Source: Pseudomonas moorei (GTDB lineage: Bacteria > Pseudomonadota > Gammaproteobacteria > Pseudomonadales > Pseudomonadaceae). From it: 64,000 bases of DNA. Below the pieces are notes generated by a model. That model saw nothing but the letters and a program-made list of their open reading frames with translations. It searched no databases and had not been told where the DNA came from. A program made the position numbers and the translations under genes. Where the stretch lies: contig NZ_VZPP01000005.1 in assembly GCF_008801475.1 (NCBI RefSeq), forward strand, positions 124,001-188,000, written 5' to 3'. Of this stretch, positions 44,163 through 54,660 are shown piece by piece. How positions within the stretch are numbered: the stretch's first letter is position 1; every line of letters starts with the position of its first letter.

Positions 44163-44351
44163 AAGAGGGAATCCCCGGCCTGCCTGTACCAAGGTTCCCG
44201 AAACGGGAGGGTTCGCGCATTGCGACGTGAACCCGGTGTAAAGAGGGAATCCCCGGCCTGCCTGTACCAAGGACCCCAAAACGGCGGCTCGTCGCTAGTG
44301 CGGTGTGAGCCCGGTGTAAAGAGGGGAATCCCCGGCCTGCCTGTACCAAGG
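44163..44351. repeat. Three-copy tandem repeat of about 77 bases
   Basis: A 32-33-base core (AATCCCCGGCCTGCCTGTAC at its centre) begins near 44163, 44240 and 44319. Between the cores lie less conserved spacers that each form an inverted repeat, GGGTTC...GAACCC in the first and GGCTC...GAGCC in the second. The array directly follows the membrane-anchored protein gene. Confidence 0.9.
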
Positions 44352-44449
44352 TCCCCGAAACTGGGTAGTGAACTGAATCACTGAATGGACTATTGCAGGG
44401 GGCGTGCCAGCTTTTAACAAAATGAAACAGATATCCGTCAGATAGCGCC

Positions 44450-44483
44450 GAAAGCCCCGTATTTCGGGGCTTTCGTGTTTTTT
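44450..44483 (+). terminator. Rho-independent terminator
   Basis: GAAAGCCCCG pairs with CGGGGCTTTC around a TATTT loop, followed by GTGTTTTTT. It could end transcripts from the gene at 43722. Confidence 0.8.
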
Positions 44484-44584
44484 CGATAGGGGTTCGATTG
44501 CGAAAACAGGCGGGATTTCAGATCAGTTGCCGTGCGCGATTGCGGGTCACGGTGCATTGCGGCGGTGCACTCTCGTCCTAAAAG

Positions 44585-44652
44585 CATCGCGGGCAAGCCC
44601 ACTCCGACAGGATCTGCGCAAACCCTGTGGGAGCGGGCTTGCCCGCGATTGG
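44585..44652. repeat. Inverted REP pair
   Basis: ATCGCGGGCAAGCCCACTCC (one changed base) and TGTGGGAGCGGGCTTGCCC face each other 30 bases before the ntrC stop. Confidence 0.88.
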
Positions 44653-44683
44653 ATCTGACGATCAGCGAAGAGCTAAAGGCTGT

Positions 44684-46116
<1,433 letters not shown>

Positions 46117-46120
<4 letters not shown>

Positions 46121-47202
46121 GTCGATGTGGCTCCTTGTTCCAGTGGCAGAAAGATCGAGAAAGTGGTGTGGCCTGGGTGGCTGTCACACTCGATCAGGCC
46201 CTGGTGCTGGCTGATGATGTTCTGGGTAATGGCGAGGCCCAGCCCGGTACCGTCCGGACGGCCGCTGACCATGGGAAAGAAAATGGTTTCCTGTAGTTCC
46301 GCAGGAATGCCCGGACCGTTGTCGATGATTTCGATCTTGGTCACCAGGCGATGGCGCACATGGCCGATGGTGAATTGGCGCATGGCGCGGGTGCGCAGGG
46401 TGATGCGGCCCAGGCGCAGCTCGTTCTGGCTGCTGATGGCTTGCATCGCGTTACGCACGATGTTCAGAACGGCCTGAATCATTTGTTCGCGGTCGATCAG
46501 GACGTCTGGAATGCTTGGGTCGTAGTCGCGCACCAAAGTGATGCAGCCCTGGCTTTCGGCCTCGACCAGATGGCAGACACGTTCCAGCACTTCATGGACG
46601 TTGCACATGGCCAGCGATGGCAGCTTGTTGGAGCCGAGCATGCGGTCCACGAGGTTACGCAGGCGGTCGGCTTCTTCAATGATCACGTTGGTGTAGTCGC
46701 GCAGGCTTTCTTCCGGCAGTTCGCGAGCCAGCAATTGAGCGGCACCGCGAATCCCGCCCAGCGGATTCTTGATTTCGTGGGCGAGGCCACGCACCAGCAT
46801 TTTGCTGGTTTCCTGTTTCGACAGCTGCGCTTCTTCCTTGGTGATCCGCAGCAAGCGATCACGGGGATGGACTTCGAGCAGCAGCAAGGTATCGCCATTG
46901 CTCAGGATCGGCGTGACCGCGTAATCGACCGTCAAGGTCTGGCCGGTGAGGGCGGTGAGCATCGCTTCGCGCTTGGTGAACGGATGCGCCTGCTGCACCG
47001 CCTGGCGCAAGGAGTTCAGGGCCTCGGTGGACTCGGTGAACAGCTCGCTGATGAACTGCCCATGGCTGCGCTGGCCGCTGATGGCCAGGAGCATTTCCGC
47101 GGCCGGGTTCATGTACTCGAGGCGCAGTTCGGCATCGAGCAGGATGGTCGCGGTGGTCAGATTGTCGAGTAGCAAGCGGTGTAGTGCGTCACTGATGGTC
47201 AT
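46117..47202 (-). CDS. ntrB: Nitrogen regulation sensor kinase NtrB
   Basis: This 361-residue cytoplasmic histidine kinase/phosphatase of NtrC is controlled by PII. A PAS domain (15-80) precedes the phosphorylated His in GLAHEIKNPLGGIRGAA, then N-box (VLNIVRNAMQA), G1 DNGPGIP and G2 GTGLGLAI. It has no membrane segment, as expected. The start at 47202 is the first Met of the family-like N-terminus. An NtrC-type box lies 190 bases upstream. Confidence 0.97.
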
Positions 47203-47518
47203 TCAGGACCTCTTTTGGCGCATGAATAAAAAGCCGATGCGAGGAAACTGCAAAAACCAAACCAAGGCTCCGAAAAGAAGCGCCGAACCCCTGAAACAGG
47301 CGTTTGACGCTCGATTGCGTGGCGTTCTGCCAGCTTTCGCGGGTACTTTCGAACCAAAATGGGTTGGATTTCAACGTAAGTGCAACCATTCGCACCAATA
47401 TAGTGCGCAAACCTGAACAAGGTTAAAAAAGCTTAGGGGGCGCGCTTCTTGGTGACGTCTAGTCCGCTGAAGACTCGATAACGGGGGCGTGAACCGGCAA
47501 GCGATCAGCATCAGGCCT
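47203..47518. other. ntrB upstream region
   Basis: These 316 bases lie between ntrB and the DUF4124 gene. They contain an NtrC-like box at 47392-47406, and I see no gene. Confidence 0.6.
47392..47406 (-). promoter_or_regulatory. Likely NtrC binding site
   Basis: On the minus strand the site reads GCACTATATTGGTGC, which fits the enteric NtrC consensus GCAC-N6-GGTGC. It lies 190 bases upstream of ntrB, where NtrC autoregulation is expected. No sigma-54 promoter is obvious between it and ntrB, so repression or weak control is possible. Confidence 0.65.
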
Positions 47519-48034
47519 TCAACGCTTGTGCACCCGTTGCACAGTGAATGTCACGGTCGGGCTTTGCTGCACGACCTCATCGCCGTCGATCACTTGTACG
47601 GCGAGACGATGCTGGCCGCGATCAATGTTCACCAGCTGCAGGACCGGTACGTTGCCTGATTGGCCGTACGGTTGATCGTCCAGCCAGAGTCTGAGCCGAT
47701 GCGCTCCCTGCAGACGGGGCTTGATCAGCACGTTGACGGTGAAGGTGCCGTCGTTGGCGCGCAGGGCTTCGGTGGTGGGAAGGCCGGTGATTTTCAGTAC
47801 TTCATAAGTGGTGCGAGGTTGTTCGGGGCTGCTGGCTCTGGCAGACGGTTGTGGTTCTCCCGACAGCTGGCTTTCGGCACGGTTGAGTTGTGGCAGCTCG
47901 ATCGGATGAGCTTCAACGCCATCAGGTGGTTGGTTGCTGTATCCGGTGTTGCCATCGGCATCGACGTATCTGTAAATCTGAGCCATCACAGGAAAAACCA
48001 ACGACAGCAGCAAAAGCATGAAAAACGGCCGCAT
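47519..48034 (-). CDS. DUF4124 domain-containing exported protein
   Basis: This 171-residue protein has a signal peptide (MRPFFMLLLLSLVFPVMA) and an N-terminal DUF4124 domain (QIYRYVDADGNTGYSNQPPDG), followed by a low-complexity linker and a C-terminal beta-sandwich-like part. Function unknown; I recall it next to ntrBC in other Pseudomonas. GGGAG lies before the ATG. Confidence 0.88.
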   Translation of the reverse strand: MRPFFMLLLLSLVFPVMAQIYRYVDADGNTGYSNQPPDGVEAHPIELPQLNRAESQLSGEPQPSARASSPEQPRTTYEVLKITGLPTTEALRANDGTFTVNVLIKPRLQGAHRLRLWLDDQPYGQSGNVPVLQLVNIDRGQHRLAVQVIDGDEVVQQSPTVTFTVQRVHKR

Positions 48035-48059
48035 TCAGACTCCCGGTGGACAGCGAGGA

Positions 48060-48479
48060 TTACTCCGACAATGGAATACCTTGGCTGCCAGCATAGAACA
48101 CAATAAGTTCTACCGGCTTGTCACCGGTTATTCCACGATGCGTGATGTTGACCATTTCAGCCAGCGCGTCGCCCTGTTTGAAGTGCTGGATCTGGCCATT
48201 GTCCTTGCTCTCGATCGTCAATTCGCCTGCGAGAATGTAAGCCGCGTTGGGTATCGGATGGGTATGCCAGTCGAGTGCGGTGTTGGCCGGTATCTTGAGT
48301 TTGAGCAATGACAGTTCAGGCGCGGAATCGGGGTAGCGAATGTAAGGCGTGTTGTCCCAGGAGGTGCTGGTTTGCAGCAGGATTTTACGTTCGACACCGG
48401 CCGGAGTTGATGCGGGGCTGCAGCCCTGCAACGCTATGGTCAACGTGGCGATCAGGGGTGTGAACAGGCAGGTCTTCAT
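48060..48479 (-). CDS. Cupin-domain lipoprotein
   Basis: This 139-residue protein has a lipoprotein signal (LTIALQGC, Cys near 19) and a cupin fold (LDWHTHPIPNAAYILAGELTIESKDNGQIQHFKQGDALAEM) with His-His for a metal. Cupins of this size bind small ligands or have dioxygenase-like roles; nothing shows the substrate. I place the start at 48479; a start four codons upstream is possible. It separates the ntrB region from glnA. Confidence 0.8.
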   Translation of the reverse strand: MKTCLFTPLIATLTIALQGCSPASTPAGVERKILLQTSTSWDNTPYIRYPDSAPELSLLKLKIPANTALDWHTHPIPNAAYILAGELTIESKDNGQIQHFKQGDALAEMVNITHRGITGDKPVELIVFYAGSQGIPLSE

Positions 48480-48604
48480 TCTTCCATCCATTGAGTTCAG
48501 CAAGTCGATACAGGCTACGAGCAACTCGAATGGATTGATGCCGGACGATGCTGTGAATGTCCGAGGAGAATGAGAAAACAGTTGTCGGAAACTGCCCACA
48601 AAAA

Positions 48605-48624
48605 AGGCCTTCCGAAGAAGGCCT
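48605..48624. terminator. Bidirectional terminator of glnA
   Basis: AGGCCTTC-CGAA-GAAGGCCT with five T to the right and A-rich bases on the left forms a strong hairpin just after glnA (minus strand). Confidence 0.9.
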
Positions 48625-48659
48625 CTTTTTGTCACGCCGCTTGCGCGAGCGCTACCGGA

Positions 48660-50066
48660 TTAGCAGCTGTAGTACAGCTCGTATTCCAGTGGGTGTACGA
48701 AGGTACGAACCTTGATTTCTTCTTCGCTTTTCAGGGCGATGTAAGCGTCGATGAAGTCGTCGCTGAAAACGCCGCCTTTGGTCAGGAACGCACGACCTTT
48801 GTCCAGCTCTTCCAGGGCTTCTTTCAGGCTGCCGCAAACTTGTGGGATCTCTTTCGCCTCTTCAGGCGGCAGGTCGTAAAGGTTTTTGTCAGCTGCATCG
48901 CCAGGGTGGATCTTGTTCTGGATGCCGTCCAGGCCAGCCATCAGCAGTGCGGCGAAAGCCAGGTACGGGTTGGCAGCCGGATCCGGGAAGCGCGCTTCGA
49001 TACGGCGGGCTTTCGGGCTCGACACGTAAGGAATACGGATCGAAGCGGAACGGTTGCGAGCCGAGTAGGCCAGCATTACTGGAGCTTCGAAACCTGGCAC
49101 CAGACGCTTGTAGGAGTTGGTGGCCGGGTTGGTGAAGCCGTTCAGGGCCTTACCGTGCTTGATGATGCCGCCGATGAAGTACAGGGCGGTATCGGACAGG
49201 CCGGCATAGCCTTCGCCTGCGAAGGTGTTCTTGCCATCTTTCCAGATGGACATGTGTACGTGCATACCCGAGCCGTTGTCGCCGTACAGAGGCTTAGGCA
49301 TGAAGGTAGCGGTACGGCCGTAGGCATCGGCAACGTTGTGCACGACGTACTTCAGGGTTTGGGTTTCGTCGGCTTTCTTCACCAGGGTGTTGAACTTGAC
49401 GCCGATTTCGTTCTGGCCGGCAGTTGCCACTTCGTGGTGGTGAACTTCGACGGTCAGGCCCATTTCTTCCAGTGCGTTGCACATGGAGGTACGGATTTCG
49501 TGGTCGTGGTCGAACGGTGGAACCGGGAAGTAGCCGCCTTTGACGCCTGGACGGTGGCCCTTGTTGCCGCCTTCGATGTCCTGGTCGGACATCCAGGAAC
49601 CTTGTTCGGAGTAGATCTTGAACATGGAACCGGAAATGTCGGACTTGAACTTGACCTGGTCGAAGATGAAGAACTCTGGCTCCGGGCCGGCGAATACGGT
49701 GTCACCGATACCGGTGGCTTTCAGGTGCTCTTCGGCGCGCTTGGCGATCGCACGTGGGTCGCGATCGTAGCCTTGCATGCTCGAAGGTTCGATGATGTCG
49801 CAGACCAGGATCAGGGTCGGCTCTTCGGTGAACGGGTCGAGAACGGCGGTGGAATCGTCCGGCATCAGGATCATGTCGGAGGCTTCGATGCCTTTCCAGC
49901 CAGAGATGGAAGAACCGTCGAACATCTTGCCGACTTCGAAGAAGTCTTCATCCAGCGCGTCGCGAGCCGGCATGGTCACGTGGTGCTGAGTGCCTTTGGT
50001 GTCCGTGAACCGCAGATCAATCCACTTGACGTCATGATCTTTGATGAGTTGAACCGACTTCGACAT
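48660..50066 (-). CDS. glnA: Glutamine synthetase, type I
   Basis: This 468-residue enzyme of ammonia assimilation forms a dodecamer. Conserved parts are [34 protein letters not shown] (ATP and metal site), [26 protein letters not shown] and the adenylylation Tyr in [15 protein letters not shown] precedes the ATG. It has a clear sigma-54 promoter about 100 bases upstream, consistent with NtrC control from the neighbouring ntrBC. Confidence 0.98.
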   Translation of the reverse strand: MSKSVQLIKDHDVKWIDLRFTDTKGTQHHVTMPARDALDEDFFEVGKMFDGSSISGWKGIEASDMILMPDDSTAVLDPFTEEPTLILVCDIIEPSSMQGYDRDPRAIAKRAEEHLKATGIGDTVFAGPEPEFFIFDQVKFKSDISGSMFKIYSEQGSWMSDQDIEGGNKGHRPGVKGGYFPVPPFDHDHEIRTSMCNALEEMGLTVEVHHHEVATAGQNEIGVKFNTLVKKADETQTLKYVVHNVADAYGRTATFMPKPLYGDNGSGMHVHMSIWKDGKNTFAGEGYAGLSDTALYFIGGIIKHGKALNGFTNPATNSYKRLVPGFEAPVMLAYSARNRSASIRIPYVSSPKARRIEARFPDPAANPYLAFAALLMAGLDGIQNKIHPGDAADKNLYDLPPEEAKEIPQVCGSLKEALEELDKGRAFLTKGGVFSDDFIDAYIALKSEEEIKVRTFVHPLEYELYYSC

Positions 50067-50394
50067 AGTGTCCTCCGGGTGGCTTAGGGCTGGTAGTGGA
50101 TGCCCTTAAATGTTTGTGATGCCGGCGCGAATACTCTGCCAAGGCAACCTGCCTCACAAGGGAGCAAATTGCATGCCAGTGCCCCAGCATGGGTTTTTCG
50201 CCCCAATTTCACGCTTATAGAGGTGCAGGGCCTATAAAAGCTTGAATTCACGCCCCTTAATGTGGCGTCGAAGACGCAAAGTGACCTGTTTTGGTGCGTG
50301 CAAAACCTTCTGCACATTAACTGGTTAAACCTTGAGCAATTTCCGCTATAATCCGCGCCCCCCTTTTTCGGCTGGCCCAGCGCGCGCTGTTTTC
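50067..50394. other. glnA-thiI divergent intergenic region
   Basis: These 328 bases hold the sigma-54 promoter of glnA (50163-50178), AT-rich DNA upstream, and weak NtrC-like half sites near 50292-50325. I see no gene here. Confidence 0.6.
50163..50178 (-). promoter_or_regulatory. Sigma-54 promoter of glnA
   Basis: On the minus strand the site reads TGGCATGCAATTTGCT, which matches TGGCAC-N5-TTGCW at all but one base with correct spacing. The transcript would start near 50151, about 85 bases before the ATG. Confidence 0.8.
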
Positions 50395-51849
50395 ATGAAA
50401 CTAATCGTAAAAGTCTTTCCCGAGATCACCATCAAGAGCCGCCCGGTACGGATGCGTTTCATCCGCCAATTGGCCAAGAACATCCGTGCCGTGCTCCGCG
50501 ATCTGGACCCGGCTGTGGTGGTGAACGGTGTGTGGGACAACCTCGAGCTGGAAACCCGTGTCAGCGACCCCAGGGTCCTGAAGGAGATGGGCGAGCGCCT
50601 GAGCTGCATGCCGGGCATCGCGCACTTCCTGCAGATCGACGAGTACCCGCTGGGCGATTTCGACGACATCGTCGAAAAGTGCAAGCAGCACTACGGTGAT
50701 GCACTGGCCGGGAAGATCTTCTCGGTGCGTTGCAAGCGCGCCGGCAAGCACCCGTTCAGCTCGATCGACATCGAAAAATATGTCGGCAGCCAGTTGCGCC
50801 GTCAGTGCGGTGCCGCCGGGATCGACCTGAAAAAGCCGGAAATCGAAGTCCGCATCGAAGTTCGCGACCAACGGTTGTTCGTGATCCACAGCCAGCACAA
50901 TGGCATCGGCGGTTATCCGCTGGGCGCACTGGAGCAGACGCTGGTCCTGATGTCCGGCGGTTTCGACTCCACGGTCGCTGCCTACCAGATCATGCGCCGT
51001 GGCCTGATGGCCCATTTCTGCTTCTTCAACCTTGGCGGCAGGGCCCATGAATTGGGCGTTATGGAAGTCGCGCATTTCATCTGGAAGAAGTACGGCAGCT
51101 CCCAACGCGTGTTATTTGTCAGTGTGCCGTTCGAGGAAGTGCTCGGAGAAATTCTCGGCAAAGTCGATAACAGTCATATGGGCGTAGTATTGAAGCGTAT
51201 GATGTTGCGCGCTGCGTCCCGAATCGCCGATCGCCTGCACATTGATGCGCTGGTCACCGGTGAGGCGATTTCCCAGGTTTCGAGCCAGACACTGCCGAAC
51301 CTGTCCGTGATCGACTGCGTGACCGACAAGCTGGTGCTGCGCCCGCTGATCGCCAGCCACAAACAGGACATCATCGACCTGGCCAACGAAATCGGCACCG
51401 CCGACTTCGCCCGGCACATGCCGGAGTACTGCGGGGTCATTTCGGTGAACCCCAAGACGGCGGCCAAGCGTCATCGCGTGGAGCACGAAGAGAAAGAATT
51501 CGACATGGCGGTGCTTGAGCGTGCGCTCGAGAACGCCAAGCTGGTGCCGATCGATCGCGTGATCGATGAATTGGGCCAGGACATACAGATTGAAGAAGTC
51601 AGCGAAGCGCTGGCCGGTCAGATCGTGATCGACATCCGCCACCCGGATGCGGCCGAGGATGACCCGCTGGAACTCGCTGGTATCGAGGTACAAACGATGC
51701 CGTTTTATGCTCTGAACGCTCGTTTCAAGGAACTGGACCCTACTCGCCAGTACCTGTTGTATTGCGACAAAGGCGTGATGAGTCGCCTGCATGCCCACCA
51801 TTTGCTCAGTGAGGGGCATGCCAATGTGCGCGTTTATCGACCGAGCTAA
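50395..51849 (+). CDS. thiI: tRNA sulfurtransferase ThiI
   Basis: This 484-residue enzyme makes 4-thiouridine at position 8 of tRNA and supplies sulfur for thiamine. It has an N-terminal ferredoxin-like/THUMP region ([21 protein letters not shown]), PP-loop [11 protein letters not shown], and a C-terminal rhodanese domain with the catalytic Cys in [13 protein letters not shown] choose the ATG at 50395 since the longer frame begins in promoter-like DNA; 484 residues is the length I remember for Pseudomonas. Confidence 0.96.
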   Translation: MKLIVKVFPEITIKSRPVRMRFIRQLAKNIRAVLRDLDPAVVVNGVWDNLELETRVSDPRVLKEMGERLSCMPGIAHFLQIDEYPLGDFDDIVEKCKQHYGDALAGKIFSVRCKRAGKHPFSSIDIEKYVGSQLRRQCGAAGIDLKKPEIEVRIEVRDQRLFVIHSQHNGIGGYPLGALEQTLVLMSGGFDSTVAAYQIMRRGLMAHFCFFNLGGRAHELGVMEVAHFIWKKYGSSQRVLFVSVPFEEVLGEILGKVDNSHMGVVLKRMMLRAASRIADRLHIDALVTGEAISQVSSQTLPNLSVIDCVTDKLVLRPLIASHKQDIIDLANEIGTADFARHMPEYCGVISVNPKTAAKRHRVEHEEKEFDMAVLERALENAKLVPIDRVIDELGQDIQIEEVSEALAGQIVIDIRHPDAAEDDPLELAGIEVQTMPFYALNARFKELDPTRQYLLYCDKGVMSRLHAHHLLSEGHANVRVYRPS

Positions 51850-51988
51850 GTGCCCGGGGCTGTTTGCCTGTGGCTTGCGTCACCGGCCCCCCGACGCCGC
51901 CGTCAAGCTGTAACGGCTTTCACGGACGCTACTGTTAATCGCTGCCACGACCTGTCAGCACACCGAATCCTCTGATCGAGATACACAA

Positions 51989-53809
51989 GTGATCGAAAAT
52001 CTACGCAACATCGCCATCATCGCCCACGTTGACCATGGTAAAACCACCCTGGTAGACAAACTCCTGCGTCAATCCGGCACCCTGGAGCGCAACGAGCTCA
52101 ACGACGAGCGCGTGATGGACTCCAACGACCAGGAAAAAGAGCGCGGTATTACCATTCTGGCGAAAAACACCGCCATCAACTGGAACGGCTACCACATCAA
52201 CATCGTGGACACCCCGGGCCACGCCGACTTCGGCGGCGAAGTTGAACGCGTAATGTCGATGGTCGACTCCGTTCTGCTGCTGGTTGACGCTCAAGACGGC
52301 CCTATGCCGCAAACCCGTTTCGTGACCAAGAAGGCTTTCGAAGCCGGCCTGCGTCCAATCGTGTGCATCAACAAGGTTGACCGTCCAGGCGCGCGTCCGG
52401 ACTGGGTTCTGGACCAGATCTTCGACCTGTTCGACAACCTGGGTGCCACCGAAGAACAGCTGGACTTCAAAGTCGTCTACGCCTCGGCCCTGAACGGTAT
52501 TGCCGGTCTGGACCACAACGAAATGGCCGACGACATGACCCCGCTGTACCAGTCGATCGTCGACAACGTACCTGCGCCGGCCGTTGACCGTGACGGTCCG
52601 TTCCAGATGCAAATCTCCGCACTGGACTACAACAGCTTCCTGGGTGTTATCGGTGTTGGCCGTATCGCTCGTGGTCGCGTCAAGCCGAACACTCCGGTCG
52701 TGGCGATCAGCGCCGACGGCAAGAAGCGTAACGGTCGTATCCTGAAGCTGATGGGTCACCACGGTCTGCACCGTGTCGACGTTGAAGAAGCAGCTGCCGG
52801 CGACATCGTGTGCATCAGCGGTATGGACGAGTTGTTCATCTCCGACACCCTATGCCAGCTCGACACCCCGGAAGCGATGAAGCCTCTGACCGTTGACGAG
52901 CCAACCGTTTCCATGACCTTCCAGGTAAACGACTCGCCTTTCTGCGGTAAAGAAGGCAAGTTCGTGACTTCCCGTAACATCAAGGAACGTCTGGACAAAG
53001 AGCTGCTGTACAACGTTGCACTGCGCGTTGAAGAAGGCGACTCGGCTGACAAGTTCAAGGTGTCCGGCCGTGGTGAGCTGCACCTCTCGGTACTGATCGA
53101 AACCATGCGTCGCGAAGGCTTCGAAATGGCTGTAGGTCGTCCGGAAGTGATCATCCGTCTGGTTGACGGCGTGAAGCACGAACCGTACGAAAACGTGACC
53201 ATCGACCTGCCGGAAGAATCCCAGGGCAAGGTGATGGAAGAGATGGGCCTGCGTAAGGGCGACCTGACCAACATGGTGCCGGATGGCAAGGGCCGTGTAC
53301 GTCTGGAATACAACATCCCTGCTCGTGGTCTGATCGGTTTCCGTAACCAGTTCCTGACCCTGACCAACGGTGCTGGCATCCTGACTTCGATCTTCGACCG
53401 TTACGACGTGATGAAGTCCGGCGACATGTCCGGCCGTCAGAACGGCGTTCTGGTTTCGGTTGAAACCGGCAAGGCGCTGACCTACTCCCTGGAAACCCTG
53501 CAGGCGCGTGGCAAGCTGTTCGTTGAACACGGTCAGGAAATCTACAACGGTCAGATCGTTGGTCTGAACAGCCGTGACAACGACCTGGGCGTTAACCCTA
53601 CCAAGGGCAAGAAGCTCGACAACATGCGTGCTTCGGGTAAAGACGAAACCATCGCTCTGGTTCCACCTGTTCGCTTCACCCTGGAACAGGCTCTGGAATT
53701 CATCCAGGACGACGAGCTGTGTGAAGTGACGCCTAAGTCCATCCGTCTTCGCAAGAAGATCCTGGACGAAAGCGAGCGTACCCGCGCTGCCAAGAAAGCC
53801 AAGGCATAA
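51989..53809 (+). CDS. typA: Ribosome-associated GTPase TypA/BipA
   Basis: This 606-residue GTPase aids 50S assembly and stress adaptation. G1 is AHVDHGKTT, switch II is [15 protein letters not shown] and G4 is [10 protein letters not shown], and the EF-G-like and BipA-specific C-terminal domains follow ([22 protein letters not shown]). The start is a GTG. A strong terminator follows. Confidence 0.97.
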   Translation: MIENLRNIAIIAHVDHGKTTLVDKLLRQSGTLERNELNDERVMDSNDQEKERGITILAKNTAINWNGYHINIVDTPGHADFGGEVERVMSMVDSVLLLVDAQDGPMPQTRFVTKKAFEAGLRPIVCINKVDRPGARPDWVLDQIFDLFDNLGATEEQLDFKVVYASALNGIAGLDHNEMADDMTPLYQSIVDNVPAPAVDRDGPFQMQISALDYNSFLGVIGVGRIARGRVKPNTPVVAISADGKKRNGRILKLMGHHGLHRVDVEEAAAGDIVCISGMDELFISDTLCQLDTPEAMKPLTVDEPTVSMTFQVNDSPFCGKEGKFVTSRNIKERLDKELLYNVALRVEEGDSADKFKVSGRGELHLSVLIETMRREGFEMAVGRPEVIIRLVDGVKHEPYENVTIDLPEESQGKVMEEMGLRKGDLTNMVPDGKGRVRLEYNIPARGLIGFRNQFLTLTNGAGILTSIFDRYDVMKSGDMSGRQNGVLVSVETGKALTYSLETLQARGKLFVEHGQEIYNGQIVGLNSRDNDLGVNPTKGKKLDNMRASGKDETIALVPPVRFTLEQALEFIQDDELCEVTPKSIRLRKKILDESERTRAAKKAKA

Positions 53810-53830
53810 CATTTAGCCTGGCTCAACGAA

Positions 53831-53864
53831 AACGCCCCCGGTCGAAAGGCCGGGGGCGTTTTTG
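53831..53864 (+). terminator. Terminator of typA
   Basis: AACGCCCCCGG pairs with CCGGGGGCGTT around a short TCGAAAGG loop, followed by TTTTT. Confidence 0.92.
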
Positions 53865-53966
53865 TTTGTCTGCGGTTTGTCTGGAGCTTGTGCAGTGTTG
53901 GTGCCGCCCTCTTCGCTGGCTTGCCAGCGAAGGCGGCCGATCAGCCACCGCCAATGTCAGGCGCAA

Positions 53967-54404
53967 TCAGAACCGCTCGATATTCCGCGAATTCCGCTCG
54001 CGCTCCACTTCCTTGGGCTTGTACGCGCAATACCCGGGCCGCGGGCCGATTTTCGGGTGATTGCGGCAGGTGTCCGGGCGCTTTTCATAAATAGTGCACA
54101 GACGGCTCTTACGATCCAGGTACAGGCAATCGTTGTTGCTCATGCGCTGAAGGGTGAAAATCTCGGACTTCTGGTTGTAGCGCTCGACGATCCCTTCCTT
54201 CTGCAGGCGCTTGGCGATGTTCTTCGGCGGGTCGCCGCGCTCGAACTCGTCGACGATGCCGATACGGATCAGATCCTTGATCTTGACCTCGACAGGCAGC
54301 GTGCAGCAGCTGGATATGCAGGAACCGCACATCGGAGCAGAGTACTTGGCCCAGGTATCGAGTCGGTCGATCTCCGCGGCGGCGATCAGGTTCGGCTTCA
54401 TCAT
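53967..54404 (-). CDS. YkgJ-family cysteine cluster protein
   Basis: This 145-residue cytoplasmic protein has the Cys cluster pattern CGSCISSCC, then NNDCLYLD..SRLCTIYEKRPDTCRNHP, typical of the YkgJ family (putative zinc- or iron-binding). Function is unknown. It converges on typA. The start is either the ATG at 54404 or the next at 54401. Confidence 0.87.
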   Translation of the reverse strand: MMKPNLIAAAEIDRLDTWAKYSAPMCGSCISSCCTLPVEVKIKDLIRIGIVDEFERGDPPKNIAKRLQKEGIVERYNQKSEIFTLQRMSNNDCLYLDRKSRLCTIYEKRPDTCRNHPKIGPRPGYCAYKPKEVERERNSRNIERF

Positions 54405-54660
54405 TGGTTGTTACCAGCATGCATCAGGGCGCGCGATCATACCGGGACTGGTGGATTTTTGAACAACCTTTCGCCAGATTTTTTGCGTTGGGTGGCCGAT
54501 TGGCCATAAATTCGGCACGGCCCCTGCATTGATTCCGGTACACCGACAACGTATTACCGACCTAAGTCGCACTAACAGGAAAAACTGCCGAACCAGAGCC
54601 TCTACCGCCTGTCAGACCGTCTAGGCTCAGACAACTCAAAGCTCGCTCGAGGTCTTATCG

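Noticed and set aside
44163..44351. CRISPR array
   Set aside because: The repeats are in too few copies, the spacers are related to each other and fold, and no cas gene is near.
50292..50325. NtrC boxes upstream of glnA
   Set aside because: GCAC and GGT half sites are present, but spacing is one base too long for the consensus; not called as a feature.
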